64,000 bases of DNA, taken from the NCBI RefSeq assembly GCF_000316115.1, contig NZ_JH993797.1, forward strand, positions 3,396,486 to 3,460,485, in the 5' to 3' direction. The notes beneath the pieces were generated by a model, which searched no databases, had not been told where the DNA came from, and worked only from the letters and a program-made list of their open reading frames with translations. The stretch comes from Leptolyngbya sp. PCC 7375 (lineage in GTDB: Bacteria > Cyanobacteriota > Cyanobacteriia > Phormidesmidales > Phormidesmidaceae). Below, piece by piece: positions 52,647 to 62,554 of this stretch (positions are counted from its first letter, which is position 1; each line of letters opens with the position of its first letter). A program made the translations under genes and the position numbers.

Positions 52647-54602
52647 TCACTTGCGTGACCCAAACCCCAACTGGCGTAGCAGTGGATGCTCTTTCACCAT
52701 GGGCAACACTTCTTGGAACCAAAGACGAGCCATGTCTTCTTTTCCTTGCAACATCAGTAAACGACTTCGGGTTAGCAGCAGGCTAACTAGCGCATCTTCA
52801 GTCAAACAAGAGTATCGAAGCACTTCATTCAAAACCGCTTCAGCTGCATCCAAGTTTGTTTCTTCAAGATAAATTTGTGCGATCGCAACCCGACTATCAA
52901 TATCCTCAGGATACTCATCAACAATCTGCTGAGTCACCTGACGCGACTCGATTAACCGGTCTTGATGAGAATAGGCTAGTGCTAGATTGTTGAGTAATAC
53001 AGGGTTGTTAGGCTCTATTTCTAAGGCTTGTTTCAAATACACCTCAGCCGTTTCTGCCGCCTTAGCAGACTCCAGTGCGATCTTCTTCAACGCCTTATGC
53101 AATAATTGCTCGGCCTCAGGTGACTGGAGAACAACCGGATCAGGCACAATCTCATAGGTCGCTAGTAGCGGTTCTCTGTGCCATTCACCATAGAGCCAGA
53201 TTTTTGGTACTGTCAGCTGGTGCCGTTGTGCAAAATAGGATGCCATGTGATATCTCTGGGACTCACTGCCGTCAGTGCCAGCAACAAATTCATTAACAGC
53301 TGCAACATGGGCCTCATTGAGGCAACTCTTGGCAATGATCATGGCTAACATCCGTGCCCTTGGACTCCCTCGCTTAAGCCAGACTGGCACTAGCTCACTA
53401 ATAAATGGATAATCTGTTAATAGCGTCTCAACGGCCGCTATTAGAGCGGGCTGGGGCGTACGCTCCGGAGTCATGGCAATGGCCACCTGACGCAGGTCTT
53501 GATAGGCCCCATTCTCTACCCAACTGTTGAGTTCAAACGGCCAGGGACCCTCCTTAAAGGTAGATGTCATATCAAAGTCATCCAAGTTTTCCTTAGCTAC
53601 CTCTAAGTCTGGATATAGTTCTAGCGCCAGGTTCCACTGTTTTCTAGCAGCTTTGACATCCCCTTGATAGACAAGCGCCACGGCTGCCAAATGGTGAAAT
53701 AAACCTGAGACCAAGGGTCGATTGTCTTTTTCTGAATCTGGGGGAACAGTCGCTAATAAATCTACGATGGCCGCCATATCATCTAGATAGGCTAAAGCCT
53801 CGGCTTTACGGGTCAGATCATCCAGATCGGTGCTGGAATTAGCCAACAGTTGAGACTTATGGGTTTCAGCTTCGGTAAAGTTTCCCCGCAAGGAGAGAAA
53901 TCTGATCAGATTAGCTCGCAAAAGAATGCTGTCTGGGTGTTGTTTTAATTGAGATTGTAGCGTTGCGATCGCATCCTCATACTGATCATTAGCCAGGTAG
54001 GCTAACGCCAAAATGTTGTACCCGGCCACAAAATCAGCGCGTTTTTCAATCAGAGACGTTGCCGATGTAATCGCTTTGGCCGCTTGTCCTGTTTCCGTAT
54101 ATGCCCGAGCTTGCTCGTAAAGTAGGCCCGCTTCCCAGTCATCGGGATGTTTTAGCCCCATAGAGTCTAAAACATCTGATAAATTGGGTTCAATCATGGC
54201 TAAATGTTCTTTACCCTCGACGCTACCTGGATGATCAGGCCAACGCTCAATGGCATATCGATATTGCTTTATCCCCAATAGCGGGTAGTAATTGAGAACA
54301 TAAGCATAACCCAGCAAAAAATTGACCCGTGCGTCGTTGGGCTTAATGGCTAAAAATTCTTCGCAGGTGGCCTGGTACTGTAGCAGCTGCCCTAACTCGT
54401 AATACACCTCTAACAAATGGGCTAATATATCCAAATTATTAGGATGGGAAGCTTTCAGACGGATGAGAAGAGAATGAGCTTCTAGCCACTGTTCCCGACG
54501 AAGTAAAGCCTCTACATGGGCTAATTCGGTTGTTAATGATTGACTGCCAAAACCACGGTTGAGTACGGTCTGTTTCTTTTTCTTCTTTGCTTTCTTCGCC
54601 AT
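52647..54602 (-). CDS. Large tetratricopeptide-repeat protein
   Basis: 651 aa. The basic N-terminus AKKAKKKKKQTVLNRG is followed by an array of about ten TPR units, for example AGYNILALAYLANDQYEDAI, TLQSQLKQHPDSILLRANLI and NPVLLNNLALAYSHQDRLIE. It has no signal peptide or membrane segment, so it is cytoplasmic. TPR arrays bind protein partners; none is suggested by neighbours. The poly-Lys start could bind nucleic acid or membranes. ATG at 54602. No close homologue was recognised beyond the repeat family. Confidence 0.85.
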   Translation of the reverse strand: MAKKAKKKKKQTVLNRGFGSQSLTTELAHVEALLRREQWLEAHSLLIRLKASHPNNLDILAHLLEVYYELGQLLQYQATCEEFLAIKPNDARVNFLLGYAYVLNYYPLLGIKQYRYAIERWPDHPGSVEGKEHLAMIEPNLSDVLDSMGLKHPDDWEAGLLYEQARAYTETGQAAKAITSATSLIEKRADFVAGYNILALAYLANDQYEDAIATLQSQLKQHPDSILLRANLIRFLSLRGNFTEAETHKSQLLANSSTDLDDLTRKAEALAYLDDMAAIVDLLATVPPDSEKDNRPLVSGLFHHLAAVALVYQGDVKAARKQWNLALELYPDLEVAKENLDDFDMTSTFKEGPWPFELNSWVENGAYQDLRQVAIAMTPERTPQPALIAAVETLLTDYPFISELVPVWLKRGSPRARMLAMIIAKSCLNEAHVAAVNEFVAGTDGSESQRYHMASYFAQRHQLTVPKIWLYGEWHREPLLATYEIVPDPVVLQSPEAEQLLHKALKKIALESAKAAETAEVYLKQALEIEPNNPVLLNNLALAYSHQDRLIESRQVTQQIVDEYPEDIDSRVAIAQIYLEETNLDAAEAVLNEVLRYSCLTEDALVSLLLTRSRLLMLQGKEDMARLWFQEVLPMVKEHPLLRQLGFGSRK

Positions 54603-54880
54603 CGAGAATCCCCAGTAGATTTATCCACATTAGAGTCAAGCTATCCCAGTCATCCAAAAGATTTAGAAAACATTTAGTAAGGAGTGAACTAGTTTGAAGT
54701 TGTGGGTTGCAGGGAATTGTTGACGCCAAGCCCTCTACAAGAAACGCAACGTTCTAAAAACTTCAGCCGTTGCTGAGCCACATTCAGAGTTGAAGCCTGA
54801 CTTAATGTTGAAGAAGCTTAATGTTGAATCAGGTATGAGCGCGTCAACTTTTATGGTCTTTCTCCTCTCCTCCCGTTGCC

Positions 54881-55633
54881 ATGTCTACCTCAACTTGGTC
54901 CGGTCGCCACACCGGCAAAGATACACTGCGGCAACACATCTGGGCCACACTCAAAATTCACAAGGCGACTCGTCGCGATCCGGTAGGCCACATTCCCAAC
55001 TTTATTGGAGCTGGCATTGCCGCTGACAATCTGGCAAACACGGACCTATGGCAGCAGGCTCACGTGATTAAATGCAATCCTGACTCTCCCCATACAGCCG
55101 TCAGACTCAGGGCATTAACTGATGGCAAAATCCTGTATATGGCAGTCCCTCGACTATCCCGCAAAAAGTGTTTTGTTGAACTCACAGCTGCTGCCCTTGC
55201 AGCAAAAGGAGTTCCCCTGAAGGCAGCAGCTTCTATGGGAGGAGCCATGGCCCATGGGCAATTAGTGTCCTTTGCCGAAATGCAGCCCATTGATTTGGTA
55301 GTAGTAGGCTGTGTAGCTGTAGCCATGAACGGCGGTCGTACAGGTAAAGGCGCAGGATTTGCCGATTTGGAATTAGCCATGCTGCGGCAGTGTGAACTCA
55401 TTTCAGAGGAAACCCCCATTGCCACCACCGTCCATGATTTACAGCTGGTCGATGCAGCAGACCTGCCGATGCAAGCCCATGATTGGAGCCTGGATTTGAT
55501 TGTGACGCCTACGCAGTGTTTCACGATCGAGAATCATCATCCTCAGCCCCAGGGTCTAGATTGGGATACGATTCAACTGGATCAGATTGCCAGCATTCCG
55601 ATTTTGCGAGCCTGGTCGAAACAACGCAATTAG
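54881..55633 (+). CDS. 5-formyltetrahydrofolate cyclo-ligase family protein
   Basis: 250 aa. Features of the MTHFS fold are: RQHIWATLKIHKATRRDP, HIPNFIGAGIAADNLAN, ILYMAVPRLSRKKCFVELTA, and the C-terminal VVVGCVAVAMNGGRTGKGAGFADLEL, with the usual Gly/Lys loop at GRTGKGAG. It resembles the MTHFSD-like branch rather than classical YgfA, because the Tyr pair of GYYD is FAD. It probably converts 5-formyl-THF to methenyl-THF or a related role in folate repair. It starts divergently from the TPR gene; the GST gene follows after 71 bp. Confidence 0.8.
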   Translation: MSTSTWSGRHTGKDTLRQHIWATLKIHKATRRDPVGHIPNFIGAGIAADNLANTDLWQQAHVIKCNPDSPHTAVRLRALTDGKILYMAVPRLSRKKCFVELTAAALAAKGVPLKAAASMGGAMAHGQLVSFAEMQPIDLVVVGCVAVAMNGGRTGKGAGFADLELAMLRQCELISEETPIATTVHDLQLVDAADLPMQAHDWSLDLIVTPTQCFTIENHHPQPQGLDWDTIQLDQIASIPILRAWSKQRN

Positions 55634-55650
55634 ACACCGAGCTATAAATA

Positions 55651-55669
55651 GGGTGGGTGGTACCCACCC
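55651..55669. repeat. Perfect 8-bp GC-rich hairpin
   Basis: GGGTGGGT and ACCCACCC flank GGT between the cyclo-ligase and GST genes. Similar GGGTGGG hairpins are dispersed in cyanobacteria. Confidence 0.45.
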
Positions 55670-55704
55670 GCATCTACTAACCTTCTGTATACTCTCTTCT
55701 TCCC

Positions 55705-56688
55705 ATGGCTCTCCCTCCCAGCCTGCTGATCCGTACTGCCAAAACGATCTGGACCACACTTTGGCGCACTATGATGTCCCAAATGGCCCCGAGCGATCAA
55801 GGAGGGGCCTATCAGCGACCTAAAAGTGAGTTTTGCGATCGCATTCCATCTGAACACTTTCCACCTGAAGCACAACGTTATCACCTCATTGTGGGTATGG
55901 GGTGTCCTTGGGCCCATCGAACTCTAATTGTTCGCGCCCTTAAAGGGTTAGAAACTGCTATTCCGATTACAGTGGTCTCCCCCTCCGGCAATGAAGGCTG
56001 TTGGGTATTTGAACAACCCAGCCAAACAGACTCTTTAGGCTGCCGCACCCTGCCACAGTTTTACGCCAAAGTTAAGGCAGGTTATCAGGGACGTGCTACC
56101 GTACCGGCCCTATGGGATAGCCATACAAGCACCCTTGTTAATAACGAAAGTGCCGAGATTATTGAAATCTTGAATAGTGCTTTTAACGCTTGGTCAACCC
56201 AGCCTGACCTCGATTTATATCCTGACAAGCTCAAAACAGACATTGACCAATGGAATACTCGCATTTACAACACAGTCAATAATGGAGTTTATCGTTGCGG
56301 CTTTGCGCAAACCCAAACCGCTTATGCAAGTGCCTGCAATGAATTATTTGATACCTTAGATACTATTGACCAAACTCTAGCTCATCAGCGCTATATCTGC
56401 GGTCATCAGTTAACGCTAGCTGACGTGCGCTTGTTCACTACCTTAATTCGCTTTGATATTGCCTACTATTGTCTATTTAAATGCAATCGCCATCGTATCG
56501 CCGAGTATGAACATCTCAGCGGTTATGTACGGGATATTTACCAACTTCCTGACATCGCTGCCACATGCGAGATCAACGCCATTAAACGAGACTACTTCGG
56601 CAATCTATTTCCTCTAAATCCAGGGGGCATCATCCCCCTAGGACCAGACTTAGAAAACTTGAACGCTCCCCATGGACGAGGGAATTAG
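55705..56688 (+). CDS. Xi-class glutathione transferase (glutathionyl-hydroquinone reductase)
   Basis: 327 aa. The catalytic Cys motif GMGCPWAHRTLI (near 70) is diagnostic of the Xi/ECM4 class, which reduces glutathionylated hydroquinones. LVNNESAEIIEIL and the long insert before the C-terminal helical domain (HQLTLADVRLFTTLIRFD) match the class. Cytoplasmic. ATG at 55705. It converges on the NYN gene with only 3 bp between stop codons. Confidence 0.92.
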   Translation: MALPPSLLIRTAKTIWTTLWRTMMSQMAPSDQGGAYQRPKSEFCDRIPSEHFPPEAQRYHLIVGMGCPWAHRTLIVRALKGLETAIPITVVSPSGNEGCWVFEQPSQTDSLGCRTLPQFYAKVKAGYQGRATVPALWDSHTSTLVNNESAEIIEILNSAFNAWSTQPDLDLYPDKLKTDIDQWNTRIYNTVNNGVYRCGFAQTQTAYASACNELFDTLDTIDQTLAHQRYICGHQLTLADVRLFTTLIRFDIAYYCLFKCNRHRIAEYEHLSGYVRDIYQLPDIAATCEINAIKRDYFGNLFPLNPGGIIPLGPDLENLNAPHGRGN

Positions 56689-56691
56689 CAC

Positions 56692-57210
56692 CTAATCCTT
56701 CTCGATGTAGCGTCTGACTGAATTTAGATCAATGTAGCGATCGGTTGCATTACGTAATTCTCGAGCAATCATACCTTCAGTCGACACTACCGTAATGTGA
56801 GTATTTTTAGAGCGCAGCAATTCAATCGCCCGCTCAAAATCACCATCGCCACTGAACAAAACAACCCGATCATATTGAGCCGCTGTATTAAACATGTCAA
56901 CGACGATTTCAATATCTAGATTAGCTTTTTGGGAATAGCGCCCAGAGTTATCGTCATAATACTCTTTCAAGATTTTTGTACGCACCGTGTAGCCAAGACT
57001 AATGAGGGCATCACGAAAGCCACGCTGGTCTTGAGGATCTTTTAGACCTGTATACCAAAAAGCATTGATTAACGTAGACGGAACTGTTTCATGGGTAAAG
57101 TACTCAAGGACGCGCTTAGGATCAAAAAACCAGCCATTCTTCTGCTGGGCATAAAACATATTATTGCCATCTACAAATATAGAAAGTCGACTTAACGGTT
57201 GCGTATGCAT
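56692..57210 (-). CDS. NYN/LabA-like ribonuclease-fold protein
   Basis: 172 aa. NYN (PIN-like) domain with acidic metal-site residues in SIFVDGNNMFY, LDIEIVVDM and LFSGDGDFERAIELL, plus VSTEGMIARELRNATD and YIDL near the end. LabA proteins influence circadian output in Synechococcus; other NYN proteins are RNases. All putative catalytic acids are present, so RNase activity is plausible. ATG at 57210; it is followed upstream by an 850-bp gap, and converges tightly on the GST gene. Confidence 0.88.
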   Translation of the reverse strand: MHTQPLSRLSIFVDGNNMFYAQQKNGWFFDPKRVLEYFTHETVPSTLINAFWYTGLKDPQDQRGFRDALISLGYTVRTKILKEYYDDNSGRYSQKANLDIEIVVDMFNTAAQYDRVVLFSGDGDFERAIELLRSKNTHITVVSTEGMIARELRNATDRYIDLNSVRRYIEKD

Positions 57211-58064
57211 AGAAGTAAAAACAATAACAATAACTGGAAACTAAATAGCTATAACCGAAGGTAAATAGTCGGCTCAACCACTTAGCAATAGTCCAGAAAC
57301 AAATATAGAAAAGCAACTATACGGTTGGACTCAACTGTCCGTGATCTGTACGTAAGCCTTAACGTCAGGAAAGATCCAGAATATAGCCCAATAGTAGGTA
57401 ATTAAAACCAACTTATGTAGAGCTTGAAGGTGACGATATATAAATAATCAAAACTGTAGATGGCCTTGATTGATGCAACTTTAATTGACTAGACGTTTTT
57501 TACTTGCCTCATATGTAGAACACTTATAAAAATTCATAGAGCTTTATATCCATACCTTTTCAATTAGAATGCGCAATTTCAGCACATAAATAATCATCGC
57601 TGTATGGAACTATTTACGGCAAACAATGACAACCATCTAAAAACGCTCTAATACTTAGATAAGTCATGGCTTGAGCTAAATCTTTAACCTCGTTTTAAAA
57701 GGGTCAAGTTACTACTATAAGGCAGATCTGACTATCATGCGGGGCAACCCAGAATTCCTCTAACTTTCAGCAAATCCTACTAGTGACACAGACCTACCCC
57801 TTAAAACATTCACGTCAGTACAAGAAAAATCGCTAGTACTCTCAGTCAGCATAGACTACTAGCAATAGCTTCAAGCTATTATGGTTCTAGATTGTGCGAT
57901 GACCGTAATACTATCCCATAGTTTATGTAATTTTATACGCCATGATTTATAAATACTGAAATTATTCAGATTGAACTACCTCTAAAGGTAGTCCCTAGTT
58001 TCATTCAGGTTGCATCATCTACTGCTTTGATTTGTACCGTGTCTAAATACCCACATTTATACGA
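57211..58064. other. 854-bp AT-rich non-coding region
   Basis: Between divergent NYN and CHASE2-kinase genes. No coding frame is seen. Small hairpins occur at 57864-57880 (AATAGCT/AGCTATT) and 57975-57992 (ACTACCT/AGGTAGT). It probably holds both promoters and could hide a small RNA. Confidence 0.45.
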
Positions 58065-60485
58065 ATGAAACAAGATGGGGCAGATATCACAGCTACGCTG
58101 ACATCTCAGGATCGTCTGCGTCAATTTATACCTACCATCAATTTTGCACAGCGATGGCGTGCTTGCATAAATGGCCTATTGATTGGGACAACTGCACTAG
58201 TGACTGGGCTGAGTCCTGGATTTGTTCGTTCATTAGAGCATCAGGGACAGGCATTGATGTGGGAATTACGAGGTGAGATAGCAGCCCCAGATGACATCAT
58301 TATCTTAGCTATAGATGAAGAATCTTTATCCCAAGGGCAACATTTTTTAGATCAGCCTGAAGCATATCCAGAATTAGCAGCCATAGGTTCATGGCCGTGG
58401 CCACGGGCGACCTATGCTTCAGCAATAGACAAGATTTTAAACGCTGGCGCAAAATCTATTGCTTTAGATATTGTCTTCGCATTACCCAGCAGCTATGGTC
58501 CTGAAGATGACGAAGCCTTTGCTGAAGTTCTAGCTGACAAGGGTTCACAGGTAGTGTTGGCTGCAGAGTATGGTGATATCGATCTGCGGCAAGGCTCGTT
58601 ACTACAACCAACGTTACCCTTGCCAGACTTTCGAGAAATGCCAGTTCAAGTTGGTGCAATTAACTTTATTTTGGAACCTAACGGCAAGATTCACCGTCTC
58701 AGCCGTGAATTTCTTAAAACACTTCAGGTCGTCGAAGCAGAACTCTTAGGTGAAGATTTAGTTCTAGAAAGTAGCTCAGATCCTTCAGTTTTAAGCTTTG
58801 CCGAAGCTACCTTAAAGGCAGCTCAAGTTGACTATACCAACAGTAGTGGCGATCACATTTTCTTTCATGGTCCTGCAAAAACCTTCCAACATATTCCTTT
58901 TTGGTATCTGTTAGATGACGAGCTGTGGAAATCTCAGTTGGATAATGGTCGTTTTTTTGAGAACAAAATTGTTCTCGTAGGCTCTACAGCTTCACTACAT
59001 CAAGACTTTCATGCAGCTCCTTTTTCTAAAAGTTGGTTACATCCTACGCCTATGGCTGGAGTGGAAATCTTAGCCAACACTGTTGCAACGCTCAGAGATG
59101 ACCTGGCACTATATTCTCTGGTGCAAAGCCCCCTACCCAGTGCTTTAATTGTGGCTGGATGGTTAGGAGGAATGGCCATAGTCATTGGTAGAATCTCATC
59201 TCGAACACCATTTCGTCGACTGGTGGGCGCTACTGCATCAGGCTTGGCTTGGGGACTAATAAGTTTTGTTGTCTTTACGACAGGAGGCATTTTTGTTCCC
59301 ATTGCCATGCCAATTTTAAGTGTATTGGGATTTGCCATAGCTGACTTTGCCATTGGCTTCTTTAGTGAGCAGCTACAGAAAAAGACATTACGTAGCACCT
59401 TGGCACGTTATGTAACGTCCCCTATTGTTCAAGAAATTATTAGTCAACAAGATGACTTTAAAGATTTGCTGGCGGCCCATGAGAGTGAGATAATTGGCAC
59501 TCTCTTAAGCGAACGTTATCGCATCAGTAAGATTTTGGGTTCAGGTGGATTTGGTGACACATATCTTGCAAAAGATATGCAGCGTCCTGGCAATCCTATC
59601 TGCGTTGTCAAACAACTCAAAATTGTTAGTGATAATCCCAGAGCTCACCAACTAGCTCAACGTTTGTTCGCATCAGAAGCTACCACCTTAGAACGGTTAG
59701 GTGAACATGATCAAATCCCACGCCTGTTAGCGTATTTTGAATCTAATTATTCCTTCTATCTAGTTCAAGAAATGATTGAAGGGACATTACTCAAAGATAA
59801 GCTCGATCCACAGCGGCCAATGTCACAGCGCTCAGCCGCCCAGTTTTTACTGGATTTATTGTCAGTCATTCAAACAGTCCATGCCCAGGGCGTTATTCAT
59901 CGTGACATCAAACCATCCAACATCATCTCTCGTAATAACGATCAGCGGTATGTTCTAATCGATTTTGGCGCTGTCAAACAAATTTCTAATCGTCTCACGG
60001 ATACCAATGCTCGCATCACTTCAACTGTTGGCATTGGTACTCAAGGCTATATGCCCAGCGAACAATCAGCTGGTTTACCAAATTTTAGTAGCGATCTCTA
60101 TGCTCTGGGAGTAACAACGATAGAGGCCCTCACAGGGTTACCCCCTCATGCACTTCAGCGCGATTCTCACGGAGAAATTATCTGGACCGATAAAGTCCCA
60201 GACTTAGATCCTGGTCTGGCTAAAGTTATTGATAAGATGGTGCGATATGACTTTAACCAAAGATACGCAACAGCTCAAGCTGTTCTTAAGGATATCCGAA
60301 AATTAAAGCTAGAGTTTTTATCAGAAGCAGCCCCTGAGAAAGAAATTCCTGCTCCAAATCTTCCTGAAGATGACGAAGAAGCTAAGCTATCTACGGTCAT
60401 TTTGCCAACTGATTGGGACCAAAACTATAAGCTACCCAACGCAACTACGGTGCTGGATAAGAAGGATGAGTTAGATGTTGGTTAA
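58065..60485 (+). CDS. CHASE2-domain serine/threonine protein kinase
   Basis: 806 aa. An N-terminal membrane segment (near 45) is followed by the extracytoplasmic CHASE2 sensor domain (about 60-340: IIILAIDEESLSQG, WPWPRATYASAIDKIL, ALDIVFALPS). Then come two or three membrane helices (about 355-440). The cytoplasmic kinase domain starts near 485 with glycine loop LGSGGFGDTYLAKD. VAIK-like Lys is in CVVKQLKI, the catalytic loop HRDIKPSN is near 611, DFGAV near 632, and GTQGYMPSEQ follows. All kinase residues are present. It faces FecR and barrel-protein genes downstream. Confidence 0.95.
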   Translation: MKQDGADITATLTSQDRLRQFIPTINFAQRWRACINGLLIGTTALVTGLSPGFVRSLEHQGQALMWELRGEIAAPDDIIILAIDEESLSQGQHFLDQPEAYPELAAIGSWPWPRATYASAIDKILNAGAKSIALDIVFALPSSYGPEDDEAFAEVLADKGSQVVLAAEYGDIDLRQGSLLQPTLPLPDFREMPVQVGAINFILEPNGKIHRLSREFLKTLQVVEAELLGEDLVLESSSDPSVLSFAEATLKAAQVDYTNSSGDHIFFHGPAKTFQHIPFWYLLDDELWKSQLDNGRFFENKIVLVGSTASLHQDFHAAPFSKSWLHPTPMAGVEILANTVATLRDDLALYSLVQSPLPSALIVAGWLGGMAIVIGRISSRTPFRRLVGATASGLAWGLISFVVFTTGGIFVPIAMPILSVLGFAIADFAIGFFSEQLQKKTLRSTLARYVTSPIVQEIISQQDDFKDLLAAHESEIIGTLLSERYRISKILGSGGFGDTYLAKDMQRPGNPICVVKQLKIVSDNPRAHQLAQRLFASEATTLERLGEHDQIPRLLAYFESNYSFYLVQEMIEGTLLKDKLDPQRPMSQRSAAQFLLDLLSVIQTVHAQGVIHRDIKPSNIISRNNDQRYVLIDFGAVKQISNRLTDTNARITSTVGIGTQGYMPSEQSAGLPNFSSDLYALGVTTIEALTGLPPHALQRDSHGEIIWTDKVPDLDPGLAKVIDKMVRYDFNQRYATAQAVLKDIRKLKLEFLSEAAPEKEIPAPNLPEDDEEAKLSTVILPTDWDQNYKLPNATTVLDKKDELDVG

Positions 60486-60656
60486 TTTTATAGCCACACC
60501 GAATTACGCCGATCAATTCCACTCAAGCGCATTGTTAAGTAATTAATACTCAAAATTAAAGGCTTTTTCTTAAGAATGCTGAAATGAGGCAATCTTGCCA
60601 GTACGATGCATCTCTATCAATCAACAATGGCAAAAAAATATTGCAAACTAACAATA

Positions 60657-62183
60657 TCAATTGACAGTTGAGCCATCAATTGAAAAATTGGGTCCCTGCA
60701 AAACGTCAGGATCGTTAGCACCAGAGGGTTGTTGCCAGTTAAATTCCTCAGAATCCACAGGTACCCGACCAGGTTCTAAATCAGGTGTTACGACTTCTGG
60801 CGGATTAGTGACCACTGGCGTAGTCGGAATTTCAGGCGTAGGCTTGTTGGGAATCGGAGTTGAGGGCACCTCAGGCTGTGTCGGTGTTGAGACAATTGTG
60901 GGCACTTCGGGTTGCGTTGGCGTCGTTGGTACCGTTGGCGTAGAAGGCACCTCAGGCTGTGTCGGTGTTGAGACAATTGTGGGCACTTCGGGCTGCGTTG
61001 GCGTCGTTGGTACCGTTGGCGTAGAAGGCACCTCGGGCTGTGTCGGTGTTGAGACAATTGTGGGCACTTCGGGTTGCGTTGGCGTTGCCGTTGGCACCTC
61101 CGGAGTCGCAGGAGATGACACACCTACAGTAGGCTCTCCTGATGAAATACCCCTATTTGTATTATTAAAGGATTCTCTTACAATGGCACTAGTTACAGTT
61201 GTATCAACTTCTCTTGGCACCTCAGTGACCGTAACCGTAGCAGGATCCTCTGATTGAAAAGTTGCAACTTGTCCACTTGTGCCGTGGAAGGCAGCAGCAG
61301 GTGAAGATGCGAATGGTGGGAAATCAACAAAAAAATCGTCTCCTGCGGCTTCATTCAGCTCATCATGAAAAGTATTGACGACTGGCGCAATAAAACCAGG
61401 GTTTTCAACTATTTCTTCCACTAAACCCTGATTATCAAAATCTCCTTGAAGTTCTAGAGCATCCTGAATCTCTTGCCAGACTTCCTGAAGCTCCAAAGGC
61501 AAATTGGCAGGAGGAGTAGAACTATCAAGTTGCAACCCCTCTACTAACCCACTTGTCTCGTAAAAAGTTTTTAAATCAAATTGGTGCCGCTGGGTGATGA
61601 CATCACCCTCAATGACCACCATTTCTCCTGCATAAATAGGCTGCTGTTGAAAGCCGCTTCCACTGTAAGCAACCATGGGACCAGCAGGATTATTAGTTAG
61701 AGCTCCAACTAAAGTTACAGGAGATGGGCAGTGGCCTTCAGATGACAGTTCTGCCAGACAACGCACACGAACAAATAAAGCAGAGCCCTGAATTCCGGTA
61801 ACAGCATTGGGCGTTTGTATAGTGGTGCGACCACGACCGGGCGGAACCAACAATAGGACAGTCCCATTGGACAACTGAAAATTACGGGTATTGGGAGTGA
61901 ATCGAAAGGTGGCTTGCTCGCCAACCCGAGCCAGAGAACCATCGTTGAAACTTAGCTCAGCTCGCGATGACGCAGCTGTACGAAGAGCATCACCCACACC
62001 CATAACGTCTGCGACTCTTGCACGTCGGGCATTGCGATTATTAGGAATAAGGTGTACCCGGTTACGCAATCTCTCAACCTTAGCCCAAGTAAGAGTGGAC
62101 TGAGCTAAGGCGGCGCTTGGCAGCCCAAAAATTAGAGCAGCACCCAGTAAAAGCGAATACCAGCGAGCAGAAACTTTGCACAT
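60657..62183 (-). CDS. FecR-domain exported protein with Pro/Thr repeats
   Basis: 508 aa. Signal peptide (WYSLLLGAALIFGLPSAALA). A FecR-type domain follows (about 60-150: GVGDALRTAASSRAELSFND, GSLARVGEQATFRF, TPNAVTGIQGSALFV). The C-terminal part (about 350-470) consists of 27-residue repeats of PTQPEVPTIVS type, encoded by an 81-bp tandem repeat, giving an extended Pro/Thr-rich spacer. Periplasmic or surface location is inferred. It is convergent with the kinase gene and divergent from the outer-membrane barrel gene, an arrangement suggesting one system. Confidence 0.88.
   Translation of the reverse strand: MCKVSARWYSLLLGAALIFGLPSAALAQSTLTWAKVERLRNRVHLIPNNRNARRARVADVMGVGDALRTAASSRAELSFNDGSLARVGEQATFRFTPNTRNFQLSNGTVLLLVPPGRGRTTIQTPNAVTGIQGSALFVRVRCLAELSSEGHCPSPVTLVGALTNNPAGPMVAYSGSGFQQQPIYAGEMVVIEGDVITQRHQFDLKTFYETSGLVEGLQLDSSTPPANLPLELQEVWQEIQDALELQGDFDNQGLVEEIVENPGFIAPVVNTFHDELNEAAGDDFFVDFPPFASSPAAAFHGTSGQVATFQSEDPATVTVTEVPREVDTTVTSAIVRESFNNTNRGISSGEPTVGVSSPATPEVPTATPTQPEVPTIVSTPTQPEVPSTPTVPTTPTQPEVPTIVSTPTQPEVPSTPTVPTTPTQPEVPTIVSTPTQPEVPSTPIPNKPTPEIPTTPVVTNPPEVVTPDLEPGRVPVDSEEFNWQQPSGANDPDVLQGPNFSIDGSTVN
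60865..61086. repeat. 81-bp tandem repeat inside the FecR-domain gene
   Basis: Units begin at 60865, 60946 and 61027 (exact 81-bp steps); the third is partial. The copies are nearly identical. They encode PTQPEVPTIVSTPTQPEVPS plus STPTVPTT. Confidence 0.9.
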
Positions 62184-62554
62184 AGTGAAGCAAGGGCTAA
62201 TGGGCAGAAGTACTGGGCAAATACACCGGGCAGAAGCTTTTCCTCTGCTCCATTAGTAATAGTACCTAACTTTCCAGCATCATGGCCATAGTGTATTCAT
62301 ACTTTCTTTAAATTGCTACCCAAATTTTGTAATTTACCTGGTCTTTATCCTGATTGTTCGGTATTTTTTTGAGTCTGGGAAGAATGCTTTAAGTATTTAG
62401 ACAGACGACATCAATCCATAGTGATAGTTCTTGTGAACTATAGTTACAAATGCTGCGCTTTTCTGGGGATATCAAGACTCAGCTCAGTCTTTCATGTTGG
62501 GAAAATTAATTAGATATACAGATAGGTTAATTAGTATTGATGGAAAATTAGTTG
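62184..62554. other. Divergent promoter region of the FecR and barrel genes
   Basis: 371 bp without a gene. It is AT-rich near 62300-62540 and presumably carries both promoters. A short plus-strand frame starting at 62494 overlaps the barrel gene and is not supported. Confidence 0.4.

Noticed and set aside
52501..52872. 123-codon plus-strand frame overlapping the TPR gene end
   Set aside because: It is antisense to conserved TPR repeats and starts inside the bidirectional terminator.
60661..61257. Long plus-strand open frame (198 codons) opposite the FecR-domain gene
   Set aside because: It is the mirror of the Pro/Thr repeat DNA (Gly/Val/Ser-rich), has no recognisable domain, and the minus-strand protein has a signal peptide and FecR domain.
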